64,000 bases of DNA. Source: SZUA-36 sp964650905 (GTDB taxonomy: Bacteria > Pseudomonadota > Gammaproteobacteria > Xanthomonadales > SZUA-36). A model generated the notes under the pieces. It saw nothing but the letters and a program-made list of their open reading frames with translations, searched no databases and had not been told where the DNA came from. Position 1 is the stretch's first letter. Every line of letters begins with the position of its first letter. The position numbers were made by a program, and so were the translations under genes. Of the stretch, positions 24,002 through 32,593 are shown piece by piece. The stretch covers positions 1 to 64,000 of the forward strand of contig CAZYVH010000005.1 in assembly GCA_964650905.1 (NCBI GenBank). Reading direction: 5' to 3'.

Positions 24002-24388
24002 ATGACAATTGATACACTGGTACGCTGGCGTGAGCTTGTCCAAAGCCGTGACCCGGCGGGGCTTGACGAACTACTGGCTGAGGATGTGGTGTTTTACTCC
24101 CCAGTGGTGCATACCCCACAAAAAGGGAAGAAAATAACGCAGAAATACCTGGCTGCCGCCATCAGTGTTTTTGCCAATGGCTCGTTTCGTTATGTGCGTG
24201 ACTTGGCGGATGAGGATCAGGCGGCGTTGGAGTTTGTGGTTGATATTGATGGTGTGATGGTCAATGGGATCGACCTGATTCGTTGGGATGCCGCCGGGCG
24301 GATCATCGAATTCAAAGTCATGCTTCGCCCGCTCAAGGCCATCAATCTGGTCCATGAGAAAATGGCAGCCATGCTGCAGAAAGGTTGA
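24002..24388 (+). CDS. NTF2/SnoaL-like protein
   Basis: A 128-residue protein of the nuclear-transport-factor-2 / SnoaL fold (cone-shaped alpha+beta barrel). Evidence: a helical N-terminus (LVRWRELVQSRDPAGLDELLAEDVVFYSPVV), KKITQKYLAAAISVF, then strands AALEFVVDIDGVMVNGIDLIRWD and RIIEFKVMLRPLKAIN. Such proteins bind or isomerise small molecules, or serve as accessory proteins; the sequence does not identify the ligand. It leads a compact rightward set with a thioesterase, an acetyltransferase and a methyltransferase. Confidence 0.75.
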   Translation: MTIDTLVRWRELVQSRDPAGLDELLAEDVVFYSPVVHTPQKGKKITQKYLAAAISVFANGSFRYVRDLADEDQAALEFVVDIDGVMVNGIDLIRWDAAGRIIEFKVMLRPLKAINLVHEKMAAMLQKG

Positions 24389-24400
24389 TTGCTCTGCACG

Positions 24401-24823
24401 ATGAAAATGATTGAAACCTACCGGGGTATTGTCTACCCACACCAGCTCGATCACATGGAGCACATGAATGTTCAGTGGTACACCTCGAAATTCGATGAGG
24501 CGACCTGGCATCTGATATCCGCCATCGGTATAACACAGGAATATTTGCATTCACAGAATAAAGGTATGGCTGCGTTGGAACAAAAGACCCTGTATAAGAC
24601 TGAAGTCAGGGTGGGTGAGTTGTTGCTGATAAAATCCCGGGTTCATGAGATCGGCAATAAAACCATCAGGTTTGAACATAAAATGTACAACGCTGAGACC
24701 ATGCAGGAAGTGGCGAGCACCGAGATAGTGGGTGTGCACATGGATCGCGACGTACGCAAGTCCAGCGTGATGCCTGACGGTGTCGTTGAGAAATGTGCCA
24801 GCTTGTTTGATCTCAAGCCATGA
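24401..24823 (+). CDS. Hotdog-fold acyl-CoA thioesterase (YbgC/FadM-like)
   Basis: A 140-residue single hotdog domain. YRGIVYPHQLDHMEHMNVQWYTSKFDEATW is the typical 4-hydroxybenzoyl-CoA-thioesterase-like opening, with the catalytic-type Asp in LDHMEHMN. YKTEVRVGELLLIKSRVHEI and FEHKMYNAETMQEVASTEIV follow. It would hydrolyse acyl-CoA or acyl-ACP thioesters in the cytoplasm; substrate unknown. The start is ATG 24401 or 24407. The stop overlaps the next start by 4 bp. Confidence 0.8.
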   Translation: MKMIETYRGIVYPHQLDHMEHMNVQWYTSKFDEATWHLISAIGITQEYLHSQNKGMAALEQKTLYKTEVRVGELLLIKSRVHEIGNKTIRFEHKMYNAETMQEVASTEIVGVHMDRDVRKSSVMPDGVVEKCASLFDLKP

Positions 24824-25389
24824 AATATCAGATACCTGAACGCCTGGAAACAAAAAGATTAGTCCTGCGTTGCTTCAAGGATGCGGACTGGGTCGATCTC
24901 CACAGGCTGTTTTCCGACCCGGAATGCACCCGCTACACCATTCAACGCACGCTAACCGAAAGGGGGAGTTGGCGTATGCTGGCGACCCTGGTCGGTCATT
25001 GGCAATTACGTGGTTATGGCCCCTATGCCGTTGAAGAAAAAGACAGTGGCACGGTCATGGGCCCGGTGGGTCTTTGGTACCCCATGGACTGGCCAGAGAC
25101 GGAAATCAAATGGGCTATTTCCCGCAAGTACTGGGGCAAGGGGTACGCCAGCGAAGCGGCCCGCGCAGTGTGGCAAATGGCTGTCAGCCACTTTTCGGAT
25201 ACACCGCTTATCAGTCTTATCTTCTCGGAAAACGAACGCTCGATCAGACTCGCGAAGGCCATCGGCGCCCACCTTGAAAAGGAAATACCTTTCAGGGGTA
25301 TGACGGCACATATTTATAGACATCGTTCACCAACGCAATGCCAGCATGAGGTAATACAATTGACATCGGATTGTGTCGAACAGACGTAA
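24820..25389 (+). CDS. GNAT family N-acetyltransferase (RimJ/RimL-like)
   Basis: A 189-residue acetyl-CoA-dependent transferase. ERLETKRLVLRCFKDADWVD is the usual N-terminal strand-helix of RimJ/RimL-like enzymes, WAISRKYWGKGYASEAARAV contains the acetyl-CoA pyrophosphate loop, and FSENERSIRLAKAIGAHLEK is the C-terminal part. It acetylates an amine on a protein or small molecule; the target is not visible. The gene is coupled to the thioesterase gene by an ATGA overlap. Confidence 0.85.
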   Translation: MKYQIPERLETKRLVLRCFKDADWVDLHRLFSDPECTRYTIQRTLTERGSWRMLATLVGHWQLRGYGPYAVEEKDSGTVMGPVGLWYPMDWPETEIKWAISRKYWGKGYASEAARAVWQMAVSHFSDTPLISLIFSENERSIRLAKAIGAHLEKEIPFRGMTAHIYRHRSPTQCQHEVIQLTSDCVEQT

Positions 25390-25427
25390 CTTTATATCAT
25401 TCCAGGTGGATGGGGGTGCGAAAACTG

Positions 25428-26099
25428 ATGCGTGATGCATTGGACAAGCACAGGTTAAAGACGGTCTATGACCGGGCTGCTGGTCACTATGACCTGCAGC
25501 ATTCTTTAGTAACTGCCGGGGCAGACCAGCGCGGCCGGAAACTGGTGGTTACTGAGACGGTTAAAACCGGCGACAGAGTTTTGGACTGTGGTGCCGGTAC
25601 CGGGTCGACAGCCCTGCTGGCTGCCGGGGCAACGGGCCCAACGGGTCACATCGTGTTGTTTGATATGAGTGACGGGATGCTGGCTATCGCAAAAAAGCGT
25701 GTGATTGATAATAAAACCGGTGCACGTTTTGACTTCCAGGCTGGTGATATGCTGGCGCTGCCTTTTGCAGACAACAGTTTCGACTGTGTACTGTCGACCT
25801 ACAGCATGTGCCCCTTGTTTGATCCGGCAAAGGGGGCGCTGGAGTTATACCGGGTCGTCAGAGCGGGGGGCTGTATCGGTGTTGCACATTCTGTTGAACC
25901 CCGTCAGCCCTGCGTAAAGTGGCTCGCGGACAAGGTCGAGAATGTGGTCTGGCGTCTGCCATCCATATCGCTGGGTTGTCGTTCGGTGTCTGTGCTGCCA
26001 ACACTAAAACAAGCCGGTTGCAGCATTATTTTCAGGCGGTATATTGGTGTCCCGCTGTGGCCGTTTCTGGTCTTTGTTGCTAAGAAACCCACCCGTTAA
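25428..26099 (+). CDS. Class I SAM-dependent methyltransferase
   Basis: A protein of about 223 residues with a Rossmann-type methyltransferase core. VYDRAAGHYDLQHS resembles the UbiE/menG N-terminus; GDRVLDCGAGTGSTALL is motif I, LFDMSDGMLAIAKK motif II, and AGDMLALPFADNSFDCVLST motifs III and IV. The preferred start is 25428 with GGGGGTG upstream; 25410 is an alternative. The frame overlaps the acetyltransferase end if opened further. A quinone or lipid methyltransferase is possible; substrate unassigned. Confidence 0.82.
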   Translation: MRDALDKHRLKTVYDRAAGHYDLQHSLVTAGADQRGRKLVVTETVKTGDRVLDCGAGTGSTALLAAGATGPTGHIVLFDMSDGMLAIAKKRVIDNKTGARFDFQAGDMLALPFADNSFDCVLSTYSMCPLFDPAKGALELYRVVRAGGCIGVAHSVEPRQPCVKWLADKVENVVWRLPSISLGCRSVSVLPTLKQAGCSIIFRRYIGVPLWPFLVFVAKKPTR

Positions 26100-26111
26100 T
26101 GGCATATACCG

Positions 26112-27440
26112 TTGAAACCACATAAACACAGACATATCGTTCTGGCCGGACGGCATGGCAAAGCGTTGGGGGTACCCGAGTTAATTGCGATTGCACTCGG
26201 TGGCATGGTCGGTGGCGGTATTTTTACCGTACTGGGGATATCCGTGGCCATGATCGGTGTCTGGACACCCGCGGCCATTGCCGTGGGCGGTCTGATGGCG
26301 GCACTGGCCGCCTATTCCTATATCAAGCTCGGTGTGTATTACAAGGACGAGGGTGCCACCTACTCGTTTTTTAAAAAAACCTTTCCGCGCTCGCCGTTTG
26401 CGGCATCCCTGCTCGGCTGGTGGGTCATATTCGGTTACATCAGCACACTGGCCCTTTACGCCTATACCTTTGCTTCGTACGCTATCAGCGGTTTTGATTT
26501 TGCCGACAACGCGTGGATTCGCAAAGGTGTTGCCGGCGGCATCCTGCTGGTCTTTACGCTCATCAATGTGTGGAGCGTGAGGGGCATGGGCAAAATCGAA
26601 GACCTGATGGTTTATACCAAGCTGATCATCCTGTGCGTGATTTCATTTGTCCTGATGAATCATGGGGAGGCCAGTCTGGGGCAGTTGATGGAAACCGGTC
26701 CTGCAGTTTCTGTGCCGGGTATCCTGATTGTTGCAGCGGTCACCTTCGTAGCCTATGAAGGTTTTCAGTTGGTCATCAACGCGGTCAACGAAATGGACAC
26801 ACCCCACCGCAATATTCCGTGGGCTATTTATGCGGCGATATTCCTCGCCATACTGATCTATGTTGTGATTTCGATCGGTGCCATCATAGCCATCCCCTTC
26901 GATGACATTATCCGCAACCAGGAATATGCGCTGGCTGCCGGCGCCAGTGATATTCTTGGCCGCTGGGGCGGTGGTCTTGTGGTCGCCGGTGCACTGCTGG
27001 CCACCAGCAGCGCCATCAGTGGCACGGTCTTCGGTGCCTCCCGGCAGATGGCGGTGATCGCGACAGACGGCTACCTGCCGACGGTTTTTGCCAGACGCAA
27101 AAACAACATCCCGGTCAACGCCATCCTGGCGATGTCAGCACTGGCTTTTTGCCTGGTGCTGAGCGGTAGTCTGCGGGTTATCCTGGAATTTGGCAGCGTC
27201 ACGTTTTTGTTAGTCTCGCTGTTGATGGCGTATGCGAATTACCGGATCAGACGGGTGACTCATTCATCCACAGGGATAACCATTCTGGCGATCTTGGTTT
27301 TGCTTCTGGGTACCCTGTTAATTCTGTACTACGAGGCCAGCACACAGCCACAGCAACTGTTTTTCATTGGCAGTTTGTACATCCTGCTGACCACTGCCGC
27401 CTTTGTGTATGCACGGCATGGGCCCAGGTTAACACGGTGA
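26112..27440 (+). CDS. APC superfamily amino acid/polyamine permease
   Basis: A 442-residue inner-membrane transporter with about twelve helices. LGVPELIAIALGGMVGGGIF is the conserved first-helix motif of APC transporters, with the unwound GGG substrate site. AVTFVAYEGFQLVINAVNEMDTPHRNIPWA is the conserved helix-6 and helix-7 loop region. The start appears to be TTG at 26112, because the only other in-frame start-like codon after the stop at 26097 is ATA. It probably imports an amino acid by cation symport. It is the last gene before a decayed stretch. Confidence 0.88.
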   Translation: MKPHKHRHIVLAGRHGKALGVPELIAIALGGMVGGGIFTVLGISVAMIGVWTPAAIAVGGLMAALAAYSYIKLGVYYKDEGATYSFFKKTFPRSPFAASLLGWWVIFGYISTLALYAYTFASYAISGFDFADNAWIRKGVAGGILLVFTLINVWSVRGMGKIEDLMVYTKLIILCVISFVLMNHGEASLGQLMETGPAVSVPGILIVAAVTFVAYEGFQLVINAVNEMDTPHRNIPWAIYAAIFLAILIYVVISIGAIIAIPFDDIIRNQEYALAAGASDILGRWGGGLVVAGALLATSSAISGTVFGASRQMAVIATDGYLPTVFARRKNNIPVNAILAMSALAFCLVLSGSLRVILEFGSVTFLLVSLLMAYANYRIRRVTHSSTGITILAILVLLLGTLLILYYEASTQPQQLFFIGSLYILLTTAAFVYARHGPRLTR

Positions 27441-27523
27441 CGGGAGTGCACCCGATCAACTGCAAACCCACACCGTCACCGTGACAGGTCGCACAGATCA
27501 CCTGAGAGTGTGACATCACAAAA

Positions 27524-27727
27524 TCAAAGCTGATTATAAGGCAACCGGAACGTATCGCCATCTTCCATGTGGCCACTTTCAAGACCCAGGTTGAACCAGC
27601 GCATACGCTGCTCAGAGGTGCCATGGGTAAATGTATGTGGCAGAACTTTCCCTCGCATCCTGCTTTGAATGGCGTCATCGCCAATGGCATTGGCGGCGTT
27701 CATGGCTTCTTCTATGTCGCCGCGTTC
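27524..27727 (-). pseudogene. C-terminal remnant of a YpfJ-type neutral zinc metallopeptidase
   Basis: Read leftwards, this frame gives ERGDIEEAMNAANAIGDDAI, then LPHTFTHGTSEQRMRWFNLG and LESGHMEDGDTFRLPYNQL before a stop at 27524. This matches the conserved C-terminus of YpfJ/KPN_02809-type zinc metallopeptidases. The catalytic HExxH domain and most of the protein are missing; upstream sequence is unrelated and reaches a stop near 27767. It is therefore a truncated remnant. Confidence 0.8.
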
Positions 27728-27773
27728 CGGTGCGTGTAAAATGGGCGCCAGGATTATGCTGCCAGGCTATTAA

Positions 27774-27938
27774 ATGTACGTCGTAGTTTTCAGGGCAAAT
27801 TGCGCTGAACAGGATGATGAGTACTACCGTACCGCTGAACGATTGCAGGCTCTGGGCAAGGAAAGGTGGTACAAATCATACCGTGTCGAAATCTGTGAGC
27901 TGAAAGTTGCTCATGAAGAATTGGATTTGCGGCGTTGA
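27774..27938 (+). pseudogene. Internally deleted antibiotic-biosynthesis-monooxygenase-like remnant
   Basis: An intact 54-codon frame starts MYVVVFRANCAEQDDEYYRT and ends with KERWYKSYRVEICELK. Both halves resemble small ABM-domain proteins of about 100 residues (N-terminal MYVVIFRA-type strand and C-terminal RERWYxSYxVE strand), but the middle of about 45 residues is missing. It lies beside another gene remnant, so I regard it as an in-frame deletion relic, though a short expressed peptide is possible. Confidence 0.55.
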
Positions 27939-28001
27939 CGATACCGGTAAAAAAGTGAAATCTGTGTCGGGTTAGCAGTCAACTGGAGTTTGAAAAAGAC
28001 C

Positions 28002-28385
28002 ATGTTTGGGGAAATTGTCAGAAATATTCACATCAGCTGTGCGGTGCTGTCATTTACCGGCTTTTTTGTACGTGGCGTCTGGATGCTGAACGACTCGGTG
28101 TTGCTCCAGCAGCGCTTGGTCAAAACCGCGCCGCATATCGTTGATACCTTGCTGCTCGCCAGCGCCATTACCCTCGCCGTTAGGTTGCATTTATCACCGC
28201 TGGAGCAATCCTGGTTACTGGCAAAGATCATCGCCTTGCTGGTGTATATCGGTATTGGTATGGTTGCCCTGCGGTTTGGCCGCAATAAAACCACACGTTT
28301 AACGGCCTGGTTGCTGGGTCTGTTGACATTCATCTATATCGTGTCGGTTGCAATCAACAAATCGGTGCTGGGGTTTGTTGCATAA
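28002..28385 (+). CDS. SirB2 family membrane protein
   Basis: A 127-residue inner-membrane protein with four helices. EIVRNIHISCAVLSFTGFFVRGVWML is the typical N-terminal SirB2 signature (His and Arg residues in the first helix), followed by KTAPHIVDTLLLASAITLAV and LLAKIIALLVYIGIGMVAL. Function of the family is unknown. ATG 28002 is preferred, with TGGAG upstream; an in-frame TTG at 27990 is too near that site. Confidence 0.82.
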   Translation: MFGEIVRNIHISCAVLSFTGFFVRGVWMLNDSVLLQQRLVKTAPHIVDTLLLASAITLAVRLHLSPLEQSWLLAKIIALLVYIGIGMVALRFGRNKTTRLTAWLLGLLTFIYIVSVAINKSVLGFVA

Positions 28386-28663
28386 TTGTGAGCGCAAGCA
28401 GACACCGGTGAAAATCACAAAACCAGCACGAGGCAGGCTATAGCTGTCATTGAAAAACCGGGAAAATTGACCCGCCTGTCAATAGTTGTCACTGGTATTC
28501 ATTGAATTTTTACCGTAAAACAATGGAAAACCAACCATCATGCGCTATATCATAAGGTATCAGGCCGTGATGGCTGATTACTGGGATGGTGAGTAATGTT
28601 CAGGTGGCGACAGGTCATCTATACGTCTCCATTTAACCAATGCAAATAAACATAGCAGGTGTG

Positions 28664-29047
28664 ATGATGAAAAAATTCTTTTTAGCAGCGCTGACACTGG
28701 TGTTCGCGTTGCCGGTCCTGGCGCAGGATGTGATGGATGATGGCAGCATTGTGGTTTTGCCACTGGAGGCGCAGCAATGCAACTATCCCTCTGCTCCGCC
28801 CCCCATTCCGGACGCGCCGGAAAAAAGCGACCTGTTGAGCGCGCAAAAGCATGTCAAGGAATTCCAGGCAGAATTGGAAACCTATCGTACCTGCATCAAC
28901 AAGGACGTTGCGAGCCCGGAACTGTCGACGGGTAACCGACAGGCCATCAACAACGCCTATAATGACTCGGTGGAGATGGAAGAACGTGTGGCGGCCATGT
29001 TCAATGAGGCCGTGAGGGCCTATAAGGCCGCACAATCCAAGGATTGA
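28664..29047 (+). CDS. Secreted small protein of unknown function
   Basis: About 127 residues. The start at 28664 (MMKKFFLAALTLVFALP, cleavage near VLAQ-D) gives a clean signal peptide; an upstream ATG at 28640 would add eight residues. The mature protein has one Cys near QQCNYPSAPPPIPDAP and a second in TYRTCINKDV. The rest is helical (HVKEFQAELETY and NNAYNDSVEMEERVAAMFNEAV). It probably works in the periplasm. Short homologues with this Pro-rich then helical layout are common in proteobacteria but uncharacterised as far as I know. Confidence 0.65.
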   Translation: MMKKFFLAALTLVFALPVLAQDVMDDGSIVVLPLEAQQCNYPSAPPPIPDAPEKSDLLSAQKHVKEFQAELETYRTCINKDVASPELSTGNRQAINNAYNDSVEMEERVAAMFNEAVRAYKAAQSKD

Positions 29048-29062
29048 GGAGCGGTTCCGGAC

Positions 29063-31081
29063 CTATTTGCCCAGCAGGTATTTCTGCAAAAATAATACCG
29101 TGACCTGTTGATATAGGTCACGGTTTTCTTTTCTGACGTAGCCATGGCCCTCATTCAGCGCTTTCAGGTACCAGACCGTCTGACCACGTGAACCTAAGGC
29201 CTTGACCAGTTGCTCGGATTCTGACATCGGTACGATGGGGTCGTTTTGGCCCTGCACGACCAGCAAGGGAATATTGATCTTGTCGACATTATTCAATGGG
29301 CTGATATGTTCCAGGAACTCACGCATCCTGGGTATACGTTCATCGCCGTACTCAATACGGCGCAAGTCCCGTCTGTAGTCCTGTGTATTTTCCAGGAAGC
29401 TAACGAAGTTGGAGATCCCTACCCGGTCAACCGCAGCGCTGAGACGGTCACCAAAGCGTACCGCGGAGGCCAGTGACATGTAGCCACCGTAACTCGCACC
29501 GGATACAGCTACCCTGTTTTTGTCGAGGCGGGGTTGACGGGCGATCCAGTCCAGCAGGGCACCGATATCCCCGACGGCGTCTTCACGTTGATAACCGTCG
29601 TCCATCGAAATATAACGTGAACCATAACCCAGTGACCCGCGTATATTGGGCGCTATGACCGCCACGCCCAGTTGTTCAACCCAGAGTTGAAAGTCGCTGT
29701 TAAAGCCTGGACGGAATTGCGTTTCGGGTCCACCGTGGATGTGTATGAGTACCGGAAAGGGCCCCTTGCCCGGTGGCAGGTAAACAAATGCCGGGATTGA
29801 GATCGTGGGATTCTGAACATCATCCGTGGCAGGGTAACTGGTGGGGGCCGGGTAACGGATCGCGATTGGTGTAACGAATTTATTGGTATCCAGCCCCCCG
29901 ACCTCGCTGAAAGTCCATCGTCTGAGTTTTTTAATCGATAGCGTTTGACGACCAAGACTCAGCACCCATGCATCATTCGGGCTGTTGGCAGAATTGAGCG
30001 TCATACCGAGTTTCATGCTGTCGGGGCTGAAATTGAGGCCGTTGATCAAACCGACTGGCACCCTCTCCACCCGTTTGTATTTCAGCTTCTTGGGGTCGAA
30101 CAGGTAGAGACGGCTGATACCATTTTCATTGGTTACAAACGCACCGCGTTTACGGTTGGGACTCAGTGCAAAGAGGGTGATGTCCCAGTTGGCAACACTC
30201 TGTACATAGCTTGTTAATGGTACATCATCATCTAATGTGACTACGGCAAGTTCGGCTGCGCCGTTGCGTTGGTTACTCACAAACAGAACACGTTTATCGT
30301 CACGGCTGAATCCACTGGCAATATTGGTTGAAGGCATTTCCGCACTGCCGGCCAGCAGTCGTGGTTTTCCCGTGGGTAATTTCATAATGTAAATGCGTGA
30401 ATCTGAAATACTGAGAAACTGTTGAATGAGCAACTGTTTTCCATCACGTGTGAAATCAATCGGTTTCCACAGTGAGCCATCGGACGCTGCATAGACCAGC
30501 CGGGCTGTATCCCTGGGATCTGTCCTGTGAATCCAGATATCATTTGAGCGGCCATTGCGACGGGTTGACCGGTAGGCCAGACGTCGTCCCTGGCGATCCC
30601 AGACCATACGATTGTTCAATGAATGCCCATCTGAAAGTTGCTCCAACAGGCCATTTTCAGAGTCAAGCAGAAAGATTTGATCGAATTCATCACCCCCCTG
30701 GTCACGTGTCAGCGCCAGCAGGGAGCCACCCGGTTGCACTCTGACCTCACCCACCGGCTCGTTTTCAAAGGTTAACTGGGTCCGGGCGCCACCCGGTGTG
30801 TCGACACGGTGCAACTGTGCAACATCGGCAAATCGTGTTTTGACATAAATGCTGTGGCCATTTTTTGACCAACCGACAAAACTGGCTGAGCGGATATTTT
30901 GATAACGTTTAATTGAATGTGCCAGTGACGCTGGTATAAGCGGCACACCCTGCATGACCAATTGACCATCATTGGCCAGTTGCTGCGACACGGTATCTGC
31001 CATGAGACCAGTGGTCACTTGCAACGAAAACACAGTGGCCGCTAAAATGCGAATCAACTTTTCAGGCAAAAGAACGCTCAC
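29063..31081 (-). CDS. Secreted S9 family prolyl oligopeptidase-like peptidase
   Basis: A 672-residue serine peptidase. A signal segment (IRILAATVFSLQVTTGLMA) precedes a beta-propeller domain (about residues 50-400; WSKNGHSIYVKTRFADV, WDRQGRRLAYRSTRRNG). An alpha/beta-hydrolase domain follows, with Ser in VSGASYGGYMSL, Asp in VQGQNDPIVPMSE and His in NEGHGYVRKENR. It would degrade oligopeptides in the periplasm. It is similar to dipeptidyl/acylaminoacyl peptidases; exact specificity is not evident. It is divergent from glmU. Confidence 0.9.
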   Translation of the reverse strand: MSVLLPEKLIRILAATVFSLQVTTGLMADTVSQQLANDGQLVMQGVPLIPASLAHSIKRYQNIRSASFVGWSKNGHSIYVKTRFADVAQLHRVDTPGGARTQLTFENEPVGEVRVQPGGSLLALTRDQGGDEFDQIFLLDSENGLLEQLSDGHSLNNRMVWDRQGRRLAYRSTRRNGRSNDIWIHRTDPRDTARLVYAASDGSLWKPIDFTRDGKQLLIQQFLSISDSRIYIMKLPTGKPRLLAGSAEMPSTNIASGFSRDDKRVLFVSNQRNGAAELAVVTLDDDVPLTSYVQSVANWDITLFALSPNRKRGAFVTNENGISRLYLFDPKKLKYKRVERVPVGLINGLNFSPDSMKLGMTLNSANSPNDAWVLSLGRQTLSIKKLRRWTFSEVGGLDTNKFVTPIAIRYPAPTSYPATDDVQNPTISIPAFVYLPPGKGPFPVLIHIHGGPETQFRPGFNSDFQLWVEQLGVAVIAPNIRGSLGYGSRYISMDDGYQREDAVGDIGALLDWIARQPRLDKNRVAVSGASYGGYMSLASAVRFGDRLSAAVDRVGISNFVSFLENTQDYRRDLRRIEYGDERIPRMREFLEHISPLNNVDKINIPLLVVQGQNDPIVPMSESEQLVKALGSRGQTVWYLKALNEGHGYVRKENRDLYQQVTVLFLQKYLLGK

Positions 31082-31186
31082 TCATTTATTCCGGTTAAAA
31101 TACAATCACTGAAAGGACCTGCAAAATGCCTGGAAGCAAACATACTTCTGGCAGATTGTTGTGCAACCATCCACCGCCGTTGACGG

Positions 31187-31192
31187 TATAAT
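31187..31192 (+). promoter_or_regulatory. Candidate -10 element upstream of glmU
   Basis: A perfect TATAAT lies 28 bp before the glmU start codon, on the glmU strand. No good -35 hexamer sits 16-18 bp upstream, so the assignment is tentative. Confidence 0.4.
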
Positions 31193-31219
31193 CCCTACTC
31201 GCATCAGGCACAGCACAGT

Positions 31220-32584
31220 ATGCCAAAAACACTTCATATCATAATCCTGGCTGCCGGGGCCGGAACCCGTATGCGCTCAGGCCTACCCAAGGTTTTACAC
31301 ACTCTGGCCGGCCGGCCCATGATACTGCATGTGCTGGCGACCGCCACACAACTTGAGCCTGTAGCTATTCACGTGGTTTTCAATCCGCATGCACCCGAAG
31401 TCAAAAAGGCATGTGAAAACTACGCGGTCAACTGGGTGGAGCAGGCTGAACAACGTGGCACCGGGCACGCGCTCCTGCAGGCCATGCCACAGATACCCGG
31501 TGAGGCCGATGTGCTGGTTTTGTATGGCGACACACCGCTGGTGGATGCAGAAGTTCTCAGGCATCTTGTCGATATGCCGAAAGCCGCGCTCAGGGTTTTG
31601 ACCATGAACTTGCCTGAGCCGTCAGGTTATGGGCGTGTCGTGCGCGATCAACTGGGTAATATCAGTGCCATTGTTGAAGAACGTGATGCCAGTACAATGC
31701 AAAAGGCCATTACGGAGGTCAATACCGGTATCATTGTGGCGCGCTCGTCGGTGTTGAAATCCTGCCTGGATGATCTGACCAGCGATAATGACCAGAACGA
31801 GTATTACCTGACGGATATTTTTTCGATTGCCCATCAAAAGGGCATAATAGCCGATGCTGTTAAAGCACCGGACCCCGCTGACCTGGAGGGCGCAAATGAT
31901 CGTATGCAACTGGCTGCACTGGAACGGCGTTACCAAATGAAAAAGACGGCAGACCTGATGCGCGAGGGTGCGCAGCTCGCTGACCCGTTGCGGGTCGATA
32001 TACGTGGTGATGTCAGGATCGGGTGTGATATTTTTATTGACATCAACGTCATTCTGGAAGGTCAGAACATGCTCGGTGATGGTGTTAGTCTCGGCCCCGG
32101 CTGTGTGCTGAAAGACTGTCAACTGGCTGCCGGAACCCGGGTACATGCCTACAGTGTACTGGAGGGTGTGCGTACCCTGGGGACCTGTGATATCGGGCCC
32201 TTTGCACGCATACGTCCAGGCACCCAATTGCAGGCAGGCAGCAAGGTGGGTAATTTTGTCGAAGTCAAAAACACCAGCATTGGAAAAGACAGCAAGGCCA
32301 GCCACCTGAGTTACCTGGGTGACAGCAGCATCGGTGATCGTGTCAACATCGGTGCCGGAACCATAACCTGCAATTACGACGGGGCCAACAAACACCGCAC
32401 GCTGATTGAAGATGACGTCTTCATCGGTTCCGATACCCAGCTGATCGCACCCGTCAGCGTTGGTAGAGGTGCTGACATTGCTGCCGGCACTACACTGAGC
32501 AAAGACGCGCCACCGGGTAAGCTGACCATCAGCCGCGCAAAACAGGTGACGGTTGAGGGCTGGCAACGGCCACGGAAAAAGTAG
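31220..32584 (+). CDS. glmU: Bifunctional GlcN-1-P acetyltransferase / GlcNAc-1-P uridyltransferase
   Basis: A 454-residue enzyme making UDP-GlcNAc for peptidoglycan and LPS. The N-terminal pyrophosphorylase domain (about 1-228) has ILAAGAGTRMRSGLPKVLH and VLYGDTPLVDAEVL. The C-terminal left-handed beta-helix (about 250-450) has hexapeptide repeats and the conserved RPGTQLQAGSKVGNFVEVKN, DSSIGDRVNIGAGTITCNYD and catalytic His region. Length is normal. It is followed 9 bp later by glmS, the usual partner supplying glucosamine-6-phosphate. Confidence 0.97.
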   Translation: MPKTLHIIILAAGAGTRMRSGLPKVLHTLAGRPMILHVLATATQLEPVAIHVVFNPHAPEVKKACENYAVNWVEQAEQRGTGHALLQAMPQIPGEADVLVLYGDTPLVDAEVLRHLVDMPKAALRVLTMNLPEPSGYGRVVRDQLGNISAIVEERDASTMQKAITEVNTGIIVARSSVLKSCLDDLTSDNDQNEYYLTDIFSIAHQKGIIADAVKAPDPADLEGANDRMQLAALERRYQMKKTADLMREGAQLADPLRVDIRGDVRIGCDIFIDINVILEGQNMLGDGVSLGPGCVLKDCQLAAGTRVHAYSVLEGVRTLGTCDIGPFARIRPGTQLQAGSKVGNFVEVKNTSIGKDSKASHLSYLGDSSIGDRVNIGAGTITCNYDGANKHRTLIEDDVFIGSDTQLIAPVSVGRGADIAAGTTLSKDAPPGKLTISRAKQVTVEGWQRPRKK

Positions 32585-32593
32585 AGGGTTCTT

